A stretch of 64,000 bases of DNA, from positions 31,665-95,664 of the forward strand of contig JAFGCY010000084.1 of the NCBI GenBank assembly GCA_016932385.1, read 5' to 3'. The notes under the pieces are model-generated. The model saw only the letters and a list, made by a program, of their open reading frames with translations. It had not been told where the DNA came from and searched no databases. This document shows positions 1 to 8,212 of the stretch, piece by piece; the stretch's first letter is position 1, and the number at the start of each line of letters is the position of its first letter. Source of the DNA: a bacterium (lineage in GTDB: Bacteria; 4484-113; JAFGCY01). The position numbers were made by a program, and so were the translations under genes.

Positions 1-749
1 ACGCTGTCCAGGGCTGCTTCGGTGTACTCCGGATACGGACGCTCGCCCGTGCGCGTCGGAAAGCCCAGGAGCGCGAACGGCACCGGCGACAAGTACAGCC
101 ACGCGGTGCCGCCGGCTTCCTTTTCGCCGTAGATATGGTTCACATAACGACCGGGATTCTGCTGGATTCGCCGCTTGGCTTCGGCCAGTAGTTCATCGCG
201 TTCGCCGAACTGCAGGCAACTGGTCGGGCACGCGGCCACACAGGCCGGGATCCGTTCCTCACGGCTCAGATCCTCGTTGGAAAACATCCGCTCGACACAG
301 AAGGTGCATTTCTTCACGTAAGGAATCGGCTCACTCCACTGGTACGTCGGGACGTTAAACGGACAGGCCATCATGCAGTACCGGCAACCCATGCACTTGT
401 TCATGTCATAGACGACCGGTCCTTCCTCCATGCGGTGGAAAGCCCCGACCGGACAGGCCGATTCGCAGGCCGGTTCCAGGCAGTGCATGCACTGGCGCTT
501 GACGAAAACCCAGTTGGACTCGCCGACACCATCGGCGGTGTCATGGTATTCAACCACTGTAAAACGGTCCGCCGACAACGGTGGCCGGTGATCGGCTTGC
601 TCGGTTCCCACATAGCAATCCTGGCGCTTGCCAGGGGTTGTAACATACGAGTCGCTGTCCAGGCTTTGACCGTGCTGCTGCCGGCAAGCCGCCGCACAAG
701 CGCGCCCACCGGCGCACTGTGTCAAGTCCACGAGAACACCAAAACTCAT
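1..749 (-). CDS. [4Fe-4S] ferredoxin-type electron-transfer subunit (HybA/FdnH-like), 3' end cut off by window
   Basis: Read directly from the reverse strand; the ORF is open at position 1, so the C-terminus is missing. About 249 residues are visible. Four cysteine clusters follow the HybA/FdnH/NrfC pattern of iron-sulphur subunits that pass electrons between a catalytic subunit and a membrane quinone-reactive partner. Cluster two reads CMHC-x4-C-x3-CP, cluster three CMGCRYCMMACP, and cluster four CTFC followed by CVAACP. The first cluster is CAGGRAC-x3-C, so the second cysteine of the usual CxxC is glycine at residue 15. The end visible here (IYGEKEAGGT...LYLSPVPF...GFP) is typical of HybA-like proteins. 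The ATG at 749 has GGAG seven bases upstream. No Tat signal is present. Partner subunits would lie to the left, outside the window. Confidence 0.85.
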   Translation of the reverse strand, partial: MSFGVLVDLTQCAGGRACAAACRQQHGQSLDSDSYVTTPGKRQDCYVGTEQADHRPPLSADRFTVVEYHDTADGVGESNWVFVKRQCMHCLEPACESACPVGAFHRMEEGPVVYDMNKCMGCRYCMMACPFNVPTYQWSEPIPYVKKCTFCVERMFSNEDLSREERIPACVAACPTSCLQFGERDELLAEAKRRIQQNPGRYVNHIYGEKEAGGTAWLYLSPVPFALLGFPTRTGERPYPEYTEAALDS

Positions 750-830
750 TTTCAACTCCAGTTGTTCTAGCCAACCAACCCGCAGCACCGAGCGACACGA
801 CACGTAGCTTAACATACCTATTAGTTCATC

Positions 831-844
831 TTATAATATTATAA
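831..844. promoter_or_regulatory. 14-bp perfect AT palindrome
   Basis: TTATAATATTATAA is perfectly self-complementary and lies 82-95 bases upstream of the ferredoxin start at 749. It contains TATAAT-like hexamers, so it could be promoter or operator. The role is inferred from position only. Confidence 0.35.
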
Positions 845-942
845 CTACAGCTAGCAAGCTACAACTGCGATTTCACTCGTTTTTGCCCACACAATCACAA
901 TTTAACCTGATTATATGTGGGCTCAACAGCACATCGATGATA

Positions 943-960
943 ATGATATAATTATATCAT
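943..960. promoter_or_regulatory. 18-bp perfect AT-rich palindrome, possible operator
   Basis: ATGATATAATTATATCAT is perfectly self-complementary over all 18 bases; symmetry breaks at the flanking bases. It is about 195 bases upstream of the ferredoxin start. It could be a binding site for a dimeric regulator. No known consensus is recognised. Confidence 0.4.
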
Positions 961-1264
961 ATTGAACAACAGTTTATTTTAAATGGAATATATGAGAATG
1001 TTTGAATGAAATATTAACTATCTACGAAACTCTACACGCGATAATACCGACGGACAGCCTGCGTGATTTTTCTCTAAGTATACCATACTGGGTATGGTTA
1101 TTGGTCTGAGCCACAAGCCAACTCGGAGAACGCACCAGATTCCGAAACGAAACCCCGGCAGCGGGCCCGCCCTTAATTGAATTGAATCTTGGTTATCTTG
1201 GTAATTTCCGCCCACCGCCAGCCTGTGGCTGACATTAAATTCCGATTAAAGGCGACGGGTAGGT

Positions 1265-2197
1265 TCAGCTGATCACGGAATCGAACTCGCGGCGCACACG
1301 CGCGTTGCTCCAGGCTGTCGTCAGCGAGACGTTCAGCTTGTGCTCGTTGATGTTGTGCAGCAGGAACTCGTTGCCTTCGCGGCCGATCACTTGCTCGGGT
1401 TCCGGCACCAGGTCGGCTCCACTTACGATACAGGCCTGGGCGATCACCAGGCTGGCGGCCACCAGCGTCAGCATCCGCGGGTGCGGATCCAGCGGGTCCG
1501 GTGGCACCACCTTGCCCACCGGCATCCACAGGTGCGAAAGCAAGCTGGGCACCGGATGCGGAATATTCCAACGGTGGGCCAACTCGGCGCTCAGAACCGG
1601 CGTGATTACTTGCCACGTATCCATTTCCAAGTGCAGCCGGTCCGTTTCCAGCGATAACTGCCGGTAGGCATCCGTCGGTCTTGGATCGGCGCTGCCCAGC
1701 AGAAGCGAGCCCAAGCGTGAGATCAGCGCTAAGGTGGAGGCCGTCGAAGGATCGGCCAAAGCCGCATCCTGGCCCCAGCGAAAGGCCAGCACGGAAGCGC
1801 CGGCAGTCCAGTGACGGACGAATTCCATATGCTTGGACTGGATCGGCGGTGCTTTGGAAAAGCCGCTCTCCAACAGATAGGCCACGATAATCGACTTAAC
1901 CAGGTTGAAGCCCAGGTGCACCATCGCCCGTTGGATGCTGGTCATCGGTTGGCGCAAGCCAAACCGCGCGGAGTTGGCCACAGCCAGGATCCGGCTGCCC
2001 AGCACTGCGTCGTGCCCGACTTTATCGGCCAGCGCTCGCGCATCGAAGTCTTCCAGTGTCAGGTGCGGGCCGCTCAACTCGCTCAGCAGCGGCGGGGCCG
2101 GCAACAGCTGGTTCATCCGTGCGTCCCACACGCTCCGGATCGATTCGTCGAGCTGGTCCCAGGCATATAACGGGACACGCGTTACCAAGTCGTTCAT
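1265..2197 (-). CDS. HDOD domain signalling protein
   Basis: A 310-residue cytoplasmic protein without membrane segments. Residues about 30-230 match the HDOD fold, an HD-related output domain that generally lacks the catalytic HD residues. The typical core is present: a proline-rich entry to the first helix, then LGSRILAVANSARFG and a later AMVHLGFNLVKSI. HDOD proteins are usually signalling adaptors linked to cyclic nucleotide, c-di-GMP or two-component pathways; the ligand cannot be read from the sequence. It is the last gene of a minus-strand run with a STAS protein (21-base gap), an adenylate cyclase and a sigma factor, so a role in the same regulatory circuit is likely. Confidence 0.85.
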   Translation of the reverse strand: MNDLVTRVPLYAWDQLDESIRSVWDARMNQLLPAPPLLSELSGPHLTLEDFDARALADKVGHDAVLGSRILAVANSARFGLRQPMTSIQRAMVHLGFNLVKSIIVAYLLESGFSKAPPIQSKHMEFVRHWTAGASVLAFRWGQDAALADPSTASTLALISRLGSLLLGSADPRPTDAYRQLSLETDRLHLEMDTWQVITPVLSAELAHRWNIPHPVPSLLSHLWMPVGKVVPPDPLDPHPRMLTLVAASLVIAQACIVSGADLVPEPEQVIGREGNEFLLHNINEHKLNVSLTTAWSNARVRREFDSVIS

Positions 2198-2218
2198 TGC
2201 TGGCTATTATCTCACTTG

Positions 2219-2974
2219 TTAATCATTGTCCGCCACTCGCTTGATCTGCGCGGCAACTTCTTCCCAGTCCACATAGCGCATCGCGAAGCCGAACATACCG
2301 TTGACCAGCGTTCGCTGGTGAATGACTTCCCGATGCTCGTGGATGACCATCCGGTGCAAACCATTGCCGGCTTCCACGTCGGAAGTGGCCTCCTGGATAA
2401 TCTTGAGCGCATCCTGGCGCATCTGCTGCCGGCTGCGAAACCATTGCAGCACATACCAGGTTGGGTAGTTTACACAGTGCTCGTATTCCGGCAAGTGGTG
2501 GTATTTCGACAGGTCATGCCGTGTCGTCTCGGCCCGCGGCAGTTCGGGAATCCAGGATTGCTGGTACTCGATCAGACCCGTGGGCCCGCTCGGCCGCTGC
2601 AACTCGGTTGAACCCGCTGACGTCTCAGGCCGCAGTGCCGCCACGGCCTCGGCGGCTGATTTGTACCACTTGAATTCGCGCTCCAGCCGCGAGATATAGA
2701 TCAACTCCAGCAGGTTCGCGCGCATGCCGGCCAGATGAACCGCTCCATCCTGCAGTTTGATTTGCTGCACAAGCCGGGCCAACGCGCCCAGCCCGCTGGA
2801 ATCAATGAACTTAAGCTCACTGACATCAAGTAACACATCAGTTTGGTCGAGTACGGCCAACTCAGAAGTAACAACCTGGTCGAATCGACTCGCGGTCAGC
2901 ATCGTCAATTCGCCGATCAGCTTCAACACTGGATAGCCCTCGACACGAACTGCTTGCACGGTTAGCTCATCCAT
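2219..2974 (-). CDS. STAS-domain protein with a C-terminal domain of unknown function
   Basis: The protein has 251 residues. Residues 1-110 form a STAS (anti-sigma-factor antagonist) domain with the signature FIDSSGLGAL, in which Ser59/Ser60 is the usual phospho-acceptor. SpoIIAA/RsbV-type STAS proteins bind an anti-sigma factor or a stressosome partner when unphosphorylated. Residues about 120-251 form an extra domain rich in aromatic residues, histidine and arginine that I do not recognise. No anti-sigma kinase (RsbW) or PP2C phosphatase is encoded nearby. The sigma factor at 6051 lies two genes upstream, which makes a partner-switch link attractive but unproven. Confidence 0.85.
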   Translation of the reverse strand: MDELTVQAVRVEGYPVLKLIGELTMLTASRFDQVVTSELAVLDQTDVLLDVSELKFIDSSGLGALARLVQQIKLQDGAVHLAGMRANLLELIYISRLEREFKWYKSAAEAVAALRPETSAGSTELQRPSGPTGLIEYQQSWIPELPRAETTRHDLSKYHHLPEYEHCVNYPTWYVLQWFRSRQQMRQDALKIIQEATSDVEAGNGLHRMVIHEHREVIHQRTLVNGMFGFAMRYVDWEEVAAQIKRVADND

Positions 2975-3011
2975 ATTCCACCCGCAAACTGGTTTCCCAC
3001 CTAATGTCAGT

Positions 3012-5087
3012 TTACCTTGCCTGCTCTGGTTTGTCCGGTGGAACCCATTGTTCCGCCGGAACTGCCACCGCCGTTACCGGCTTGGCGGGCAGTTGGTAAA
3101 TCTCCGGTCGCTCGGGATCGACGACGCGGTACATTTCCACGGGCTGCTCACGGCCCTTGACCTGGCGCGAGCCGACCAGCTCGAAATCGAAATCGCCGCG
3201 CGCGGCTTCCTTGACCTCGCGCGTCACGACCACCGCCCAGCCGAAATTCTTGGTTTCGCTTTCCACGCGGCTGGCGACATTAACCGCATCGCCGATCAGC
3301 GTATAGTCATGGCGGCGCTCGCTGCCGATATTGCCCATCACCGCGGGTCCGACGTGCAGGCCCACGCCGACCTTGAATTCGGGCAGGCCCAGCTCGCGCA
3401 TCTGCGGGTGTACGTTGTCATGCAAACCGCGGATCATCTGCAAGCCGGCGCGGATCGCATCGCCACAGGGATCCTGCGTGGGCACGGGGGCGCCGAAGAA
3501 CGCCATCAAGCCGTCTCCAAGGTACTTATCGACAAACCCGTTGTTGTTCTGGATGACCTCCGTTACTTCGGAGAGGTAGATGTTGAGAAACTCGACGATC
3601 TGGTGCGGCGTCAGACGCTCGGTGATCGTCGAGTAACTGCGGATGTCGTTGAACAACACCGCCACCGTGCGCTCGACGCCGCCCAGTCCGGCGAATTCCG
3701 GATTGGCGATAATCTGCTCGACGATCGCGTCGCTGACATACCGGCCGAAGATGAAGCGGATCCGCCGCCGTTCCTTTTCCTCGGCTACGCCGCCGAATAC
3801 CGTGCAGGCCACGAAGGGCAGGATAAAACCCAGCGCCGTAGTCGACTGCGTCAGCTCGACGCTGCGCAACGTGAACAGCAGGCTGTTCGCCAAGCCGAGG
3901 ATCGCCAGGATGATGATCCCCGACAGCGCCCCACGCCAAATCGGTCGGGCCAGCGACGTGCCCCAGGCGATCAGGGCCAGGATGATCACCAGGATCCGCA
4001 CCATGCCGGTGGGCACACGCTTGACCAGCCGGCCGCGGGCCAGCGTGTCGAAAGCCTGGGCATTGGTCTCCACGCCGAACATCTGGCCGAAGGGTGTATT
4101 GAAATAATCGTTGTCCAGGCGGCTGCAGCTGCCGATGAACACCACGCCGCCCTGGAAAATCTGCGCCAGCGCCGCTTGTTCGGTTGTGGTCAATTCGCGC
4201 CGCAGGCTGGCCGGCCCGGGTGGATCGTCCCAAGTATCGTCCGCGGGCGCCGCGGCCGCTCCCGACTCGTCCGACTCATCTTCCGTCATCCACAGCTCGG
4301 GGAACAGGCGGATATAGTCGTACTCATGACCGGCGTAGGTGGCGGGTTTGGCGCAGTAGTTGATCACGAAGAAACGCTGAGTGGTGTCGCCCTTGGCGCG
4401 CTGGCTCAGTTCGGCGCGGGCCAACTCTGTATCGAAGTCGCGTCCGTCTTGCCGGCAAAGCTGCCGGAACGCCTCGACCGCCTGCGAATAGTACGTAACA
4501 TCCGCGCCGCCTTCGCCCAGCGGCAACGTCGCGCGGACCTGCTCCAGCAGCTTGAAGCTGAGCTTGTCCCAGGTATTGCTCAGGCCCAGGTGCGGATCGG
4601 CTTCCAGGATAACGTCGGCGGGCTTGATCAGGCTTTCGATCCGCGCGCCGCTGACATCGACCTGCTCGATCGCCGCGGCCAGGATGACCTCACAACCCCG
4701 CTGCCGGCAGTATTCCACCGCTTCGCGTAAGGCCACATCTTCAACAGCGTCCCAGCTGTCCTTCTCGGTGAACAGGATGTCGATCACCACGACCCGTGCG
4801 CCGGCATCGGCCAGACGCGTCAGGGCGGCGGCGTGCCAGTCGCGCGGCAGCGGCGGGTAATAAATATCGTGCTCGGCGAACGCCGCGATCGTGTTTTCAG
4901 TGATCCCGACAACCTTGACATAGTCGGCGGGCGCTACTTCACCGCGCAGCTTATAACGGGCCTGCGTCGCCACCAGGTCCAGGGTGTTCAACCACCGGCG
5001 TGATCCTTCGTACCAATGCGCGGCCAGCACAAGACAAAGGGCAATCCCCGCCACTAAAAGTGACTTCCAGGTTAGGCCGGAGACCAT
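3012..5087 (-). CDS. CHASE2-domain class III adenylate/guanylate cyclase
   Basis: The protein has 691 residues. An N-terminal membrane anchor (about residues 8-25) precedes a periplasmic CHASE2 sensor domain (about 30-340). Three transmembrane helices follow (about 360-440), then a class III nucleotidyl cyclase domain (about 470-660). Metal-binding aspartates are visible in FNDIRSYSTI and in the KYLGDGLMAFFGAP loop; TLIGDAVNVASRVES is the conserved dimer-interface/substrate segment, so the domain looks active and makes a cyclic nucleotide, probably cAMP. It follows the sigma factor gene by 28 bases. That gap holds a TACAAT hexamer six bases before the ATG, so the gene may also have its own leaderless promoter. 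The ligand of CHASE2 is unknown. Confidence 0.93.
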   Translation of the reverse strand: MVSGLTWKSLLVAGIALCLVLAAHWYEGSRRWLNTLDLVATQARYKLRGEVAPADYVKVVGITENTIAAFAEHDIYYPPLPRDWHAAALTRLADAGARVVVIDILFTEKDSWDAVEDVALREAVEYCRQRGCEVILAAAIEQVDVSGARIESLIKPADVILEADPHLGLSNTWDKLSFKLLEQVRATLPLGEGGADVTYYSQAVEAFRQLCRQDGRDFDTELARAELSQRAKGDTTQRFFVINYCAKPATYAGHEYDYIRLFPELWMTEDESDESGAAAAPADDTWDDPPGPASLRRELTTTEQAALAQIFQGGVVFIGSCSRLDNDYFNTPFGQMFGVETNAQAFDTLARGRLVKRVPTGMVRILVIILALIAWGTSLARPIWRGALSGIIILAILGLANSLLFTLRSVELTQSTTALGFILPFVACTVFGGVAEEKERRRIRFIFGRYVSDAIVEQIIANPEFAGLGGVERTVAVLFNDIRSYSTITERLTPHQIVEFLNIYLSEVTEVIQNNNGFVDKYLGDGLMAFFGAPVPTQDPCGDAIRAGLQMIRGLHDNVHPQMRELGLPEFKVGVGLHVGPAVMGNIGSERRHDYTLIGDAVNVASRVESETKNFGWAVVVTREVKEAARGDFDFELVGSRQVKGREQPVEMYRVVDPERPEIYQLPAKPVTAVAVPAEQWVPPDKPEQAR

Positions 5088-5093
5088 GCAGAG

Positions 5094-5099
5094 ATTGTA
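5094..5099 (-). promoter_or_regulatory. -10 hexamer TACAAT, leaderless-type, for the cyclase gene
   Basis: TACAAT lies six bases before the cyclase ATG (5087), inside the 28-base gap after the sigma factor gene. No Shine-Dalgarno sequence is seen between them. Confidence 0.45.
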
Positions 5100-5115
5100 G
5101 CGGAGGTTCTAGCGT

Positions 5116-6051
5116 TCAGCGACGGCGGCGGGGTTTCGCCGCGCCATGCCCGAGATAGGCTTTGCGCATCTTGCGCAGGGCTTCACGCTCGATCTGGCGG
5201 ATGCGTTCGCGACTCACCCCGCGTTCACGGGCCAGGCTTTCCAGCGTCGCACCGTCATCGTAATCACTGACGCCGCCACCTTCTCCCGCTTCCAGTTGCA
5301 GACCGAAACGGCGGCAAATCACGTAGCGCTCTTTGTCGTCCAGGTGCTTGAGCAAGGACCGCACGGTGATCTCATCCAGCGTGCGCAGGAACAACTCGTT
5401 GTCACCGCTGATCCGATCGGAGATCGGCTGGGCGGAGTCCTGCATCTCGTCGCCGTCGCTGTGCTCGAAGCCGCTTTCCAGCGACATGATATAGGGCACG
5501 GCGCTGGAGAACTTGCGGATGTCCTCCTCACTGAGCTTGCTTTGTTCCGCCAATTCGGTAATCGTCGGTTCGCGATTCTCCTTCTGGCGGAAGCGTTCGG
5601 TCTCCTTGCGCAGCTTGTTGATCTTGTCGATGATGTGTTCGGGCACGCGGATGATCGACTGGTTGCTGATGATGTAACGCAGGATGCGCTGGCGAATCCA
5701 CCAGGTGGCATACGTGCTCAGCCGGTGGCCCAGTTCCGGGTTGAACTTGTCGATGGCGGTCATCAGGCCGATGTTGCCTTCGCTGATCAGATCGGCAAAG
5801 GGGATGCCCATGTGACGGTACTGTTTGGCGATGTTGAGCACCAGGCGCAGGTTGGCCTCGATCAGCTGGCGGCGCGCGTTCTCGCGCAGCACGCGCTCGT
5901 TATTCTTGTTGGCCAGCGTCGAAGTCAGATTGATTTCTTCCTGCTGGGTCAGCAGCGAGACCTGCGATAAAAAATCCAGGTAGTGGATCAGCGCGTTTTC
6001 CAGGTAGTCCTTGCTACGCTCGTCGCCCCCGTTTCTCCTGTGCTTGCTCAT
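5116..6051 (-). CDS. RNA polymerase sigma-70 family factor (group 2, RpoD/RpoS-like)
   Basis: A 311-residue group 2-sized sigma factor: short region 1.2, then region 2 with NLRLVLNIAKQYRHMGIPFADLI...STYATWWIRQ, region 3 (RVPEHIIDKINKLRK onward) and region 4 ending in the helix-turn-helix ESLARERGVSRERIRQIERE. The long acidic region 1.1 of RpoD and the non-conserved region are absent, so it is an alternative or stress sigma rather than the housekeeping one. The C-terminus is basic (KPRRRR). It is the first gene of a minus-strand run with a cyclase, a STAS protein and an HDOD protein. Only a weak ribosome-binding site (AAGG) precedes the ATG. Confidence 0.93.
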   Translation of the reverse strand: MSKHRRNGGDERSKDYLENALIHYLDFLSQVSLLTQQEEINLTSTLANKNNERVLRENARRQLIEANLRLVLNIAKQYRHMGIPFADLISEGNIGLMTAIDKFNPELGHRLSTYATWWIRQRILRYIISNQSIIRVPEHIIDKINKLRKETERFRQKENREPTITELAEQSKLSEEDIRKFSSAVPYIMSLESGFEHSDGDEMQDSAQPISDRISGDNELFLRTLDEITVRSLLKHLDDKERYVICRRFGLQLEAGEGGGVSDYDDGATLESLARERGVSRERIRQIEREALRKMRKAYLGHGAAKPRRRR

Positions 6052-6272
6052 TCGCCTTATTGGCTTACCATCCTACACTATGGGCCTATTGTGGGTTAAA
6101 CAATAAGTTTAAATAACAACGCCGTCACGCCTTGCGCAGGCTTGAAAAAAGGGTGCTGGATGCGGACCGCGTAATTTGTCTGGCCGCCGCCGGTTGTCAA
6201 CCAAACGAATTGCCGCGCGCAACATCGTGGCACATAAGCCTTACAAACCATGATACCCAGATCAGGCTGTGA

Positions 6273-7037
6273 TTATCGTCGCCGCGCGCGCTCGATCAGC
6301 CAGACCAGAACGACGCCAACCAGGTAAAGCGCCAGCAAGGGGGCGGTCAACACCAGCATGTTGAACGCGTCACCCGTGGGGGTGATCAGCGCGGCCAGCG
6401 TCATCAGCACCACCAGGGCCCAGCCCGTACGCTGCCAGAGCCAGCGAGATGTGACGAGTCCCAGCCAGCCCAGAACGCACATCACGGCGGGTAACTCGAA
6501 CAGCAACCCTCCGGCGACGCAGAGTGCGGTGACAAAGCCGAAGTATTTTTCTTGCGTCAGCATCGGCTCGGCGGTCTGGTGGGCGAAACCCAGCAGGAAC
6601 CCGATACTGACCGGCAGCAGAACGAAATAAACGAACAACACGCCGGCGCAGAACAAGCCCAGAATCACGGGCAGCACCGGCCCCACCGCCCGTTTCTCCT
6701 CGCGCTTGAGTCCAGGTGCGATAAACGCCCACGCCTGCCACAGCACTACCGGTGAAGCCAGGACCAGCCCGCCGAACAAGGCCAGCCGGAAATAGACGAT
6801 CCATGGTTCCTGTATGGCCAGGAATTTCAGGTTCACGTCAGGCGCAGCCTGGTGCAAGGGGTAAAGCAACATCGAGTACAGCCAGCCGCGAAAGCAGAAT
6901 GCCACGACCATGCCCGCGGCTACGCCCGCCACCGCAATCCCGATCCGCCGCTTAAGCTCGCCCAGGTGTTCCCAGAAGGTCATCGTGCCTTCCACGGCCT
7001 GGACTTCGTTGGCAGGTTGCCCGGCGGAAGGAATCAC
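6273..7037 (-). CDS. tatC: Twin-arginine translocase subunit TatC
   Basis: A 254-residue polytopic membrane protein with six hydrophobic segments. The N-terminal cytoplasmic motif FWEHLGELKRRI is the TatC signature, which with the conserved glutamate later in the protein binds the twin-arginine signal peptide. The start is a GTG at 7037 whose GTGA overlaps the TGA stop of the tatB-like gene; an in-frame ATG lies 18 codons downstream, directly before TFWEHL. TatC and TatB together form the receptor for folded cofactor-containing exports such as iron-sulphur or molybdenum enzymes. Confidence 0.95.
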   Translation of the reverse strand: MIPSAGQPANEVQAVEGTMTFWEHLGELKRRIGIAVAGVAAGMVVAFCFRGWLYSMLLYPLHQAAPDVNLKFLAIQEPWIVYFRLALFGGLVLASPVVLWQAWAFIAPGLKREEKRAVGPVLPVILGLFCAGVLFVYFVLLPVSIGFLLGFAHQTAEPMLTQEKYFGFVTALCVAGGLLFELPAVMCVLGWLGLVTSRWLWQRTGWALVVLMTLAALITPTGDAFNMLVLTAPLLALYLVGVVLVWLIERARRR

Positions 7038-7426
7038 TGCGCCTCCTCCCCTTCGGTCAAGCCGGATGTGGCTTCCTTCGAACTTGCGTTGTCTGCGCCA
7101 CCCGGATCATAGGGCGGAGGAGCCAGATAATCATCGGCGATCGGGACATGCGGGTCCGCGTTCGTGTTCGCCGGCAGGCGCTGCGGTCGAGGCAGGCCGA
7201 TGGGCGGCCGGGGCCGCGCGACATCCATGTCGTCGACATTCAGATCGATCTCCTGCCGGATCTCGGACATCGCATCGTCGACACGCCGGCGGATCTTAGC
7301 CAGTTCCTTGAAGACGGCACTGACGGTGCGAACGATCTCGGGCAATCGCTGGGGACCGAGCACGAGTAATGCCACCAGGGCGATCACCAGCAGCTCGCTG
7401 CCACCCAGTCCGAACATCGCGCCCAT
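7034..7426 (-). CDS. tatB: Sec-independent translocase TatB/TatA family subunit
   Basis: A 130-residue protein from the ATG at 7426. One transmembrane helix (residues 9-23) begins GGSELLVIALVALL and is followed by the hinge LGPQRLPE and an amphipathic helix with alternating charges. The transmembrane glutamate plus LGPQRLP favours TatB over TatA. A long proline-rich, acidic tail follows (about residues 75-130). The frame is open upstream to 7573, but AGGAG ten bases before the ATG at 7426 and the family alignment favour this start. It overlaps tatC by four bases. Assignment between TatA and TatB is not fully certain. Confidence 0.85.
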   Translation of the reverse strand: MGAMFGLGGSELLVIALVALLVLGPQRLPEIVRTVSAVFKELAKIRRRVDDAMSEIRQEIDLNVDDMDVARPRPPIGLPRPQRLPANTNADPHVPIADDYLAPPPYDPGGADNASSKEATSGLTEGEEAQ

Positions 7427-7567
7427 TATACGGCGCACTCCTGAGTATAAAAGCTCAAGGGCGCTATTGTGTCCCGAACCGTGTCCATTGATTTTGGGCA
7501 CAACCGTGTCTTTAAGGGGCACTATGCGGCTGGGTACAATAAACTGTGACGTCGTTTGGATAACGCC

Positions 7568-8153
7568 ATGCATATCCAGTTAGACCGGTCAATCGCCATG
7601 CCGTTGTATCGGCAGATCATCGGGCAGGTCGAGGCCTGGGTTAAAAGCGGTGACCTGCCGCCCGGAGCGGAGCTGCCCAGCGTGCGCCAGCTGGCGCGCG
7701 AGGACTTGCAGTTCAATATGCAGATTCGCCAGCATGACGCCGACGGCGACGGCGAATGTGACGCCGTCAGCACCGCAATGAACCAGCTGCGCCTGCAATT
7801 CAACCGGACGCTGGGTGAAGGCGAAGACCAACTGGAGCCGCCGGCGGAAGTGCTCGAAGGCGTGCAGCAGATAGGTAGCGCCGACCGAGCGCTATCCGCT
7901 GACGGGCGTCGTCGTAGACGAGGACGGCGCTGGGGTGGAGAATGTCGGAATTTATATCGAGTCCGGTGACAATCGCCTGCGTGTCATCACCGATGAAAAC
8001 GGCGAGTTCACCAAGCAGGTTCCGGCCGGCAACTACACGGTTACCCCGTTCCACCGCCACCTGGAATTCGACCCGGCATCGGCAACTGTCGAGGTGCCGA
8101 TGGCCGAGGGTACGCAACTCATGTTTGTCTCTTCTCGTGTCAACAACGCCTAG
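7568..8153 (+). pseudogene. Chimeric relic: GntR regulator N-terminus, acidic-loop segment and carboxypeptidase-regulatory-like fragment
   Basis: From the ATG at 7568 the first 45 codons encode the start of a GntR/YtrA-type winged-helix regulator (PLYRQIIGQVEAWVKSGDLP, then SVRQLARE). The sequence then leaves the family before the recognition helix. The same frame continues with an acidic DADGDGECD loop like a dockerin calcium loop, then degenerates. In another frame, after a TAG at 7872-7874, codons 7875-8153 encode TGVVVDEDG...VITDENGEF...VPAGNYTV, a carboxypeptidase-regulatory-like repeat similar to those in the lipoprotein at 43643-45961. The parts do not form one intact gene. A recombination scar, frameshifted decay or assembly chimera are all possible. 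Confidence 0.55.
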
Positions 8154-8182
8154 CCGGCGCTGTTTCGTACAATTACCCGCTG

Positions 8183-8212
8183 AGCCGCCCGCAAGGGCGG
8201 CTTAGTGGTTTT
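8183..8212 (+). terminator. Hairpin with short T-run between the relic and znuB
   Basis: AGCCGCCC-GCAA-GGGCGGCT (8183-8202) is a perfect 8-bp stem with a tetraloop, followed after eight bases by TTTTT. The arm ends at the stop codon of the convergent znuB-like gene. A bidirectional role is possible; the T-run is not immediate, so strength is uncertain. Confidence 0.5.

Larger units (their letters stand above)
750..1264. other. AT-rich intergenic region with two perfect palindromes
   Basis: No convincing gene lies in these 515 bases. Composition drops sharply to AT-rich between about 800 and 1020, in contrast to the GC-rich surroundings. The region lies upstream of the ferredoxin gene and downstream of the HDOD gene, both on the minus strand, so it must carry the ferredoxin promoter. 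It contains two perfect palindromes, listed separately. Confidence 0.6.

Noticed and set aside
3048..4730. Plus-strand open frame of 560 codons opposite the CHASE2 cyclase gene
   Set aside because: The minus frame encodes CHASE2 and cyclase motifs; the plus frame has a typical antisense composition.
7427..7573. N-terminal extension of the TatB-like frame to 7573
   Set aside because: The extra 49 residues do not fit the family, in which the transmembrane helix starts near the N-terminus, and AGGAG precedes the ATG at 7426.
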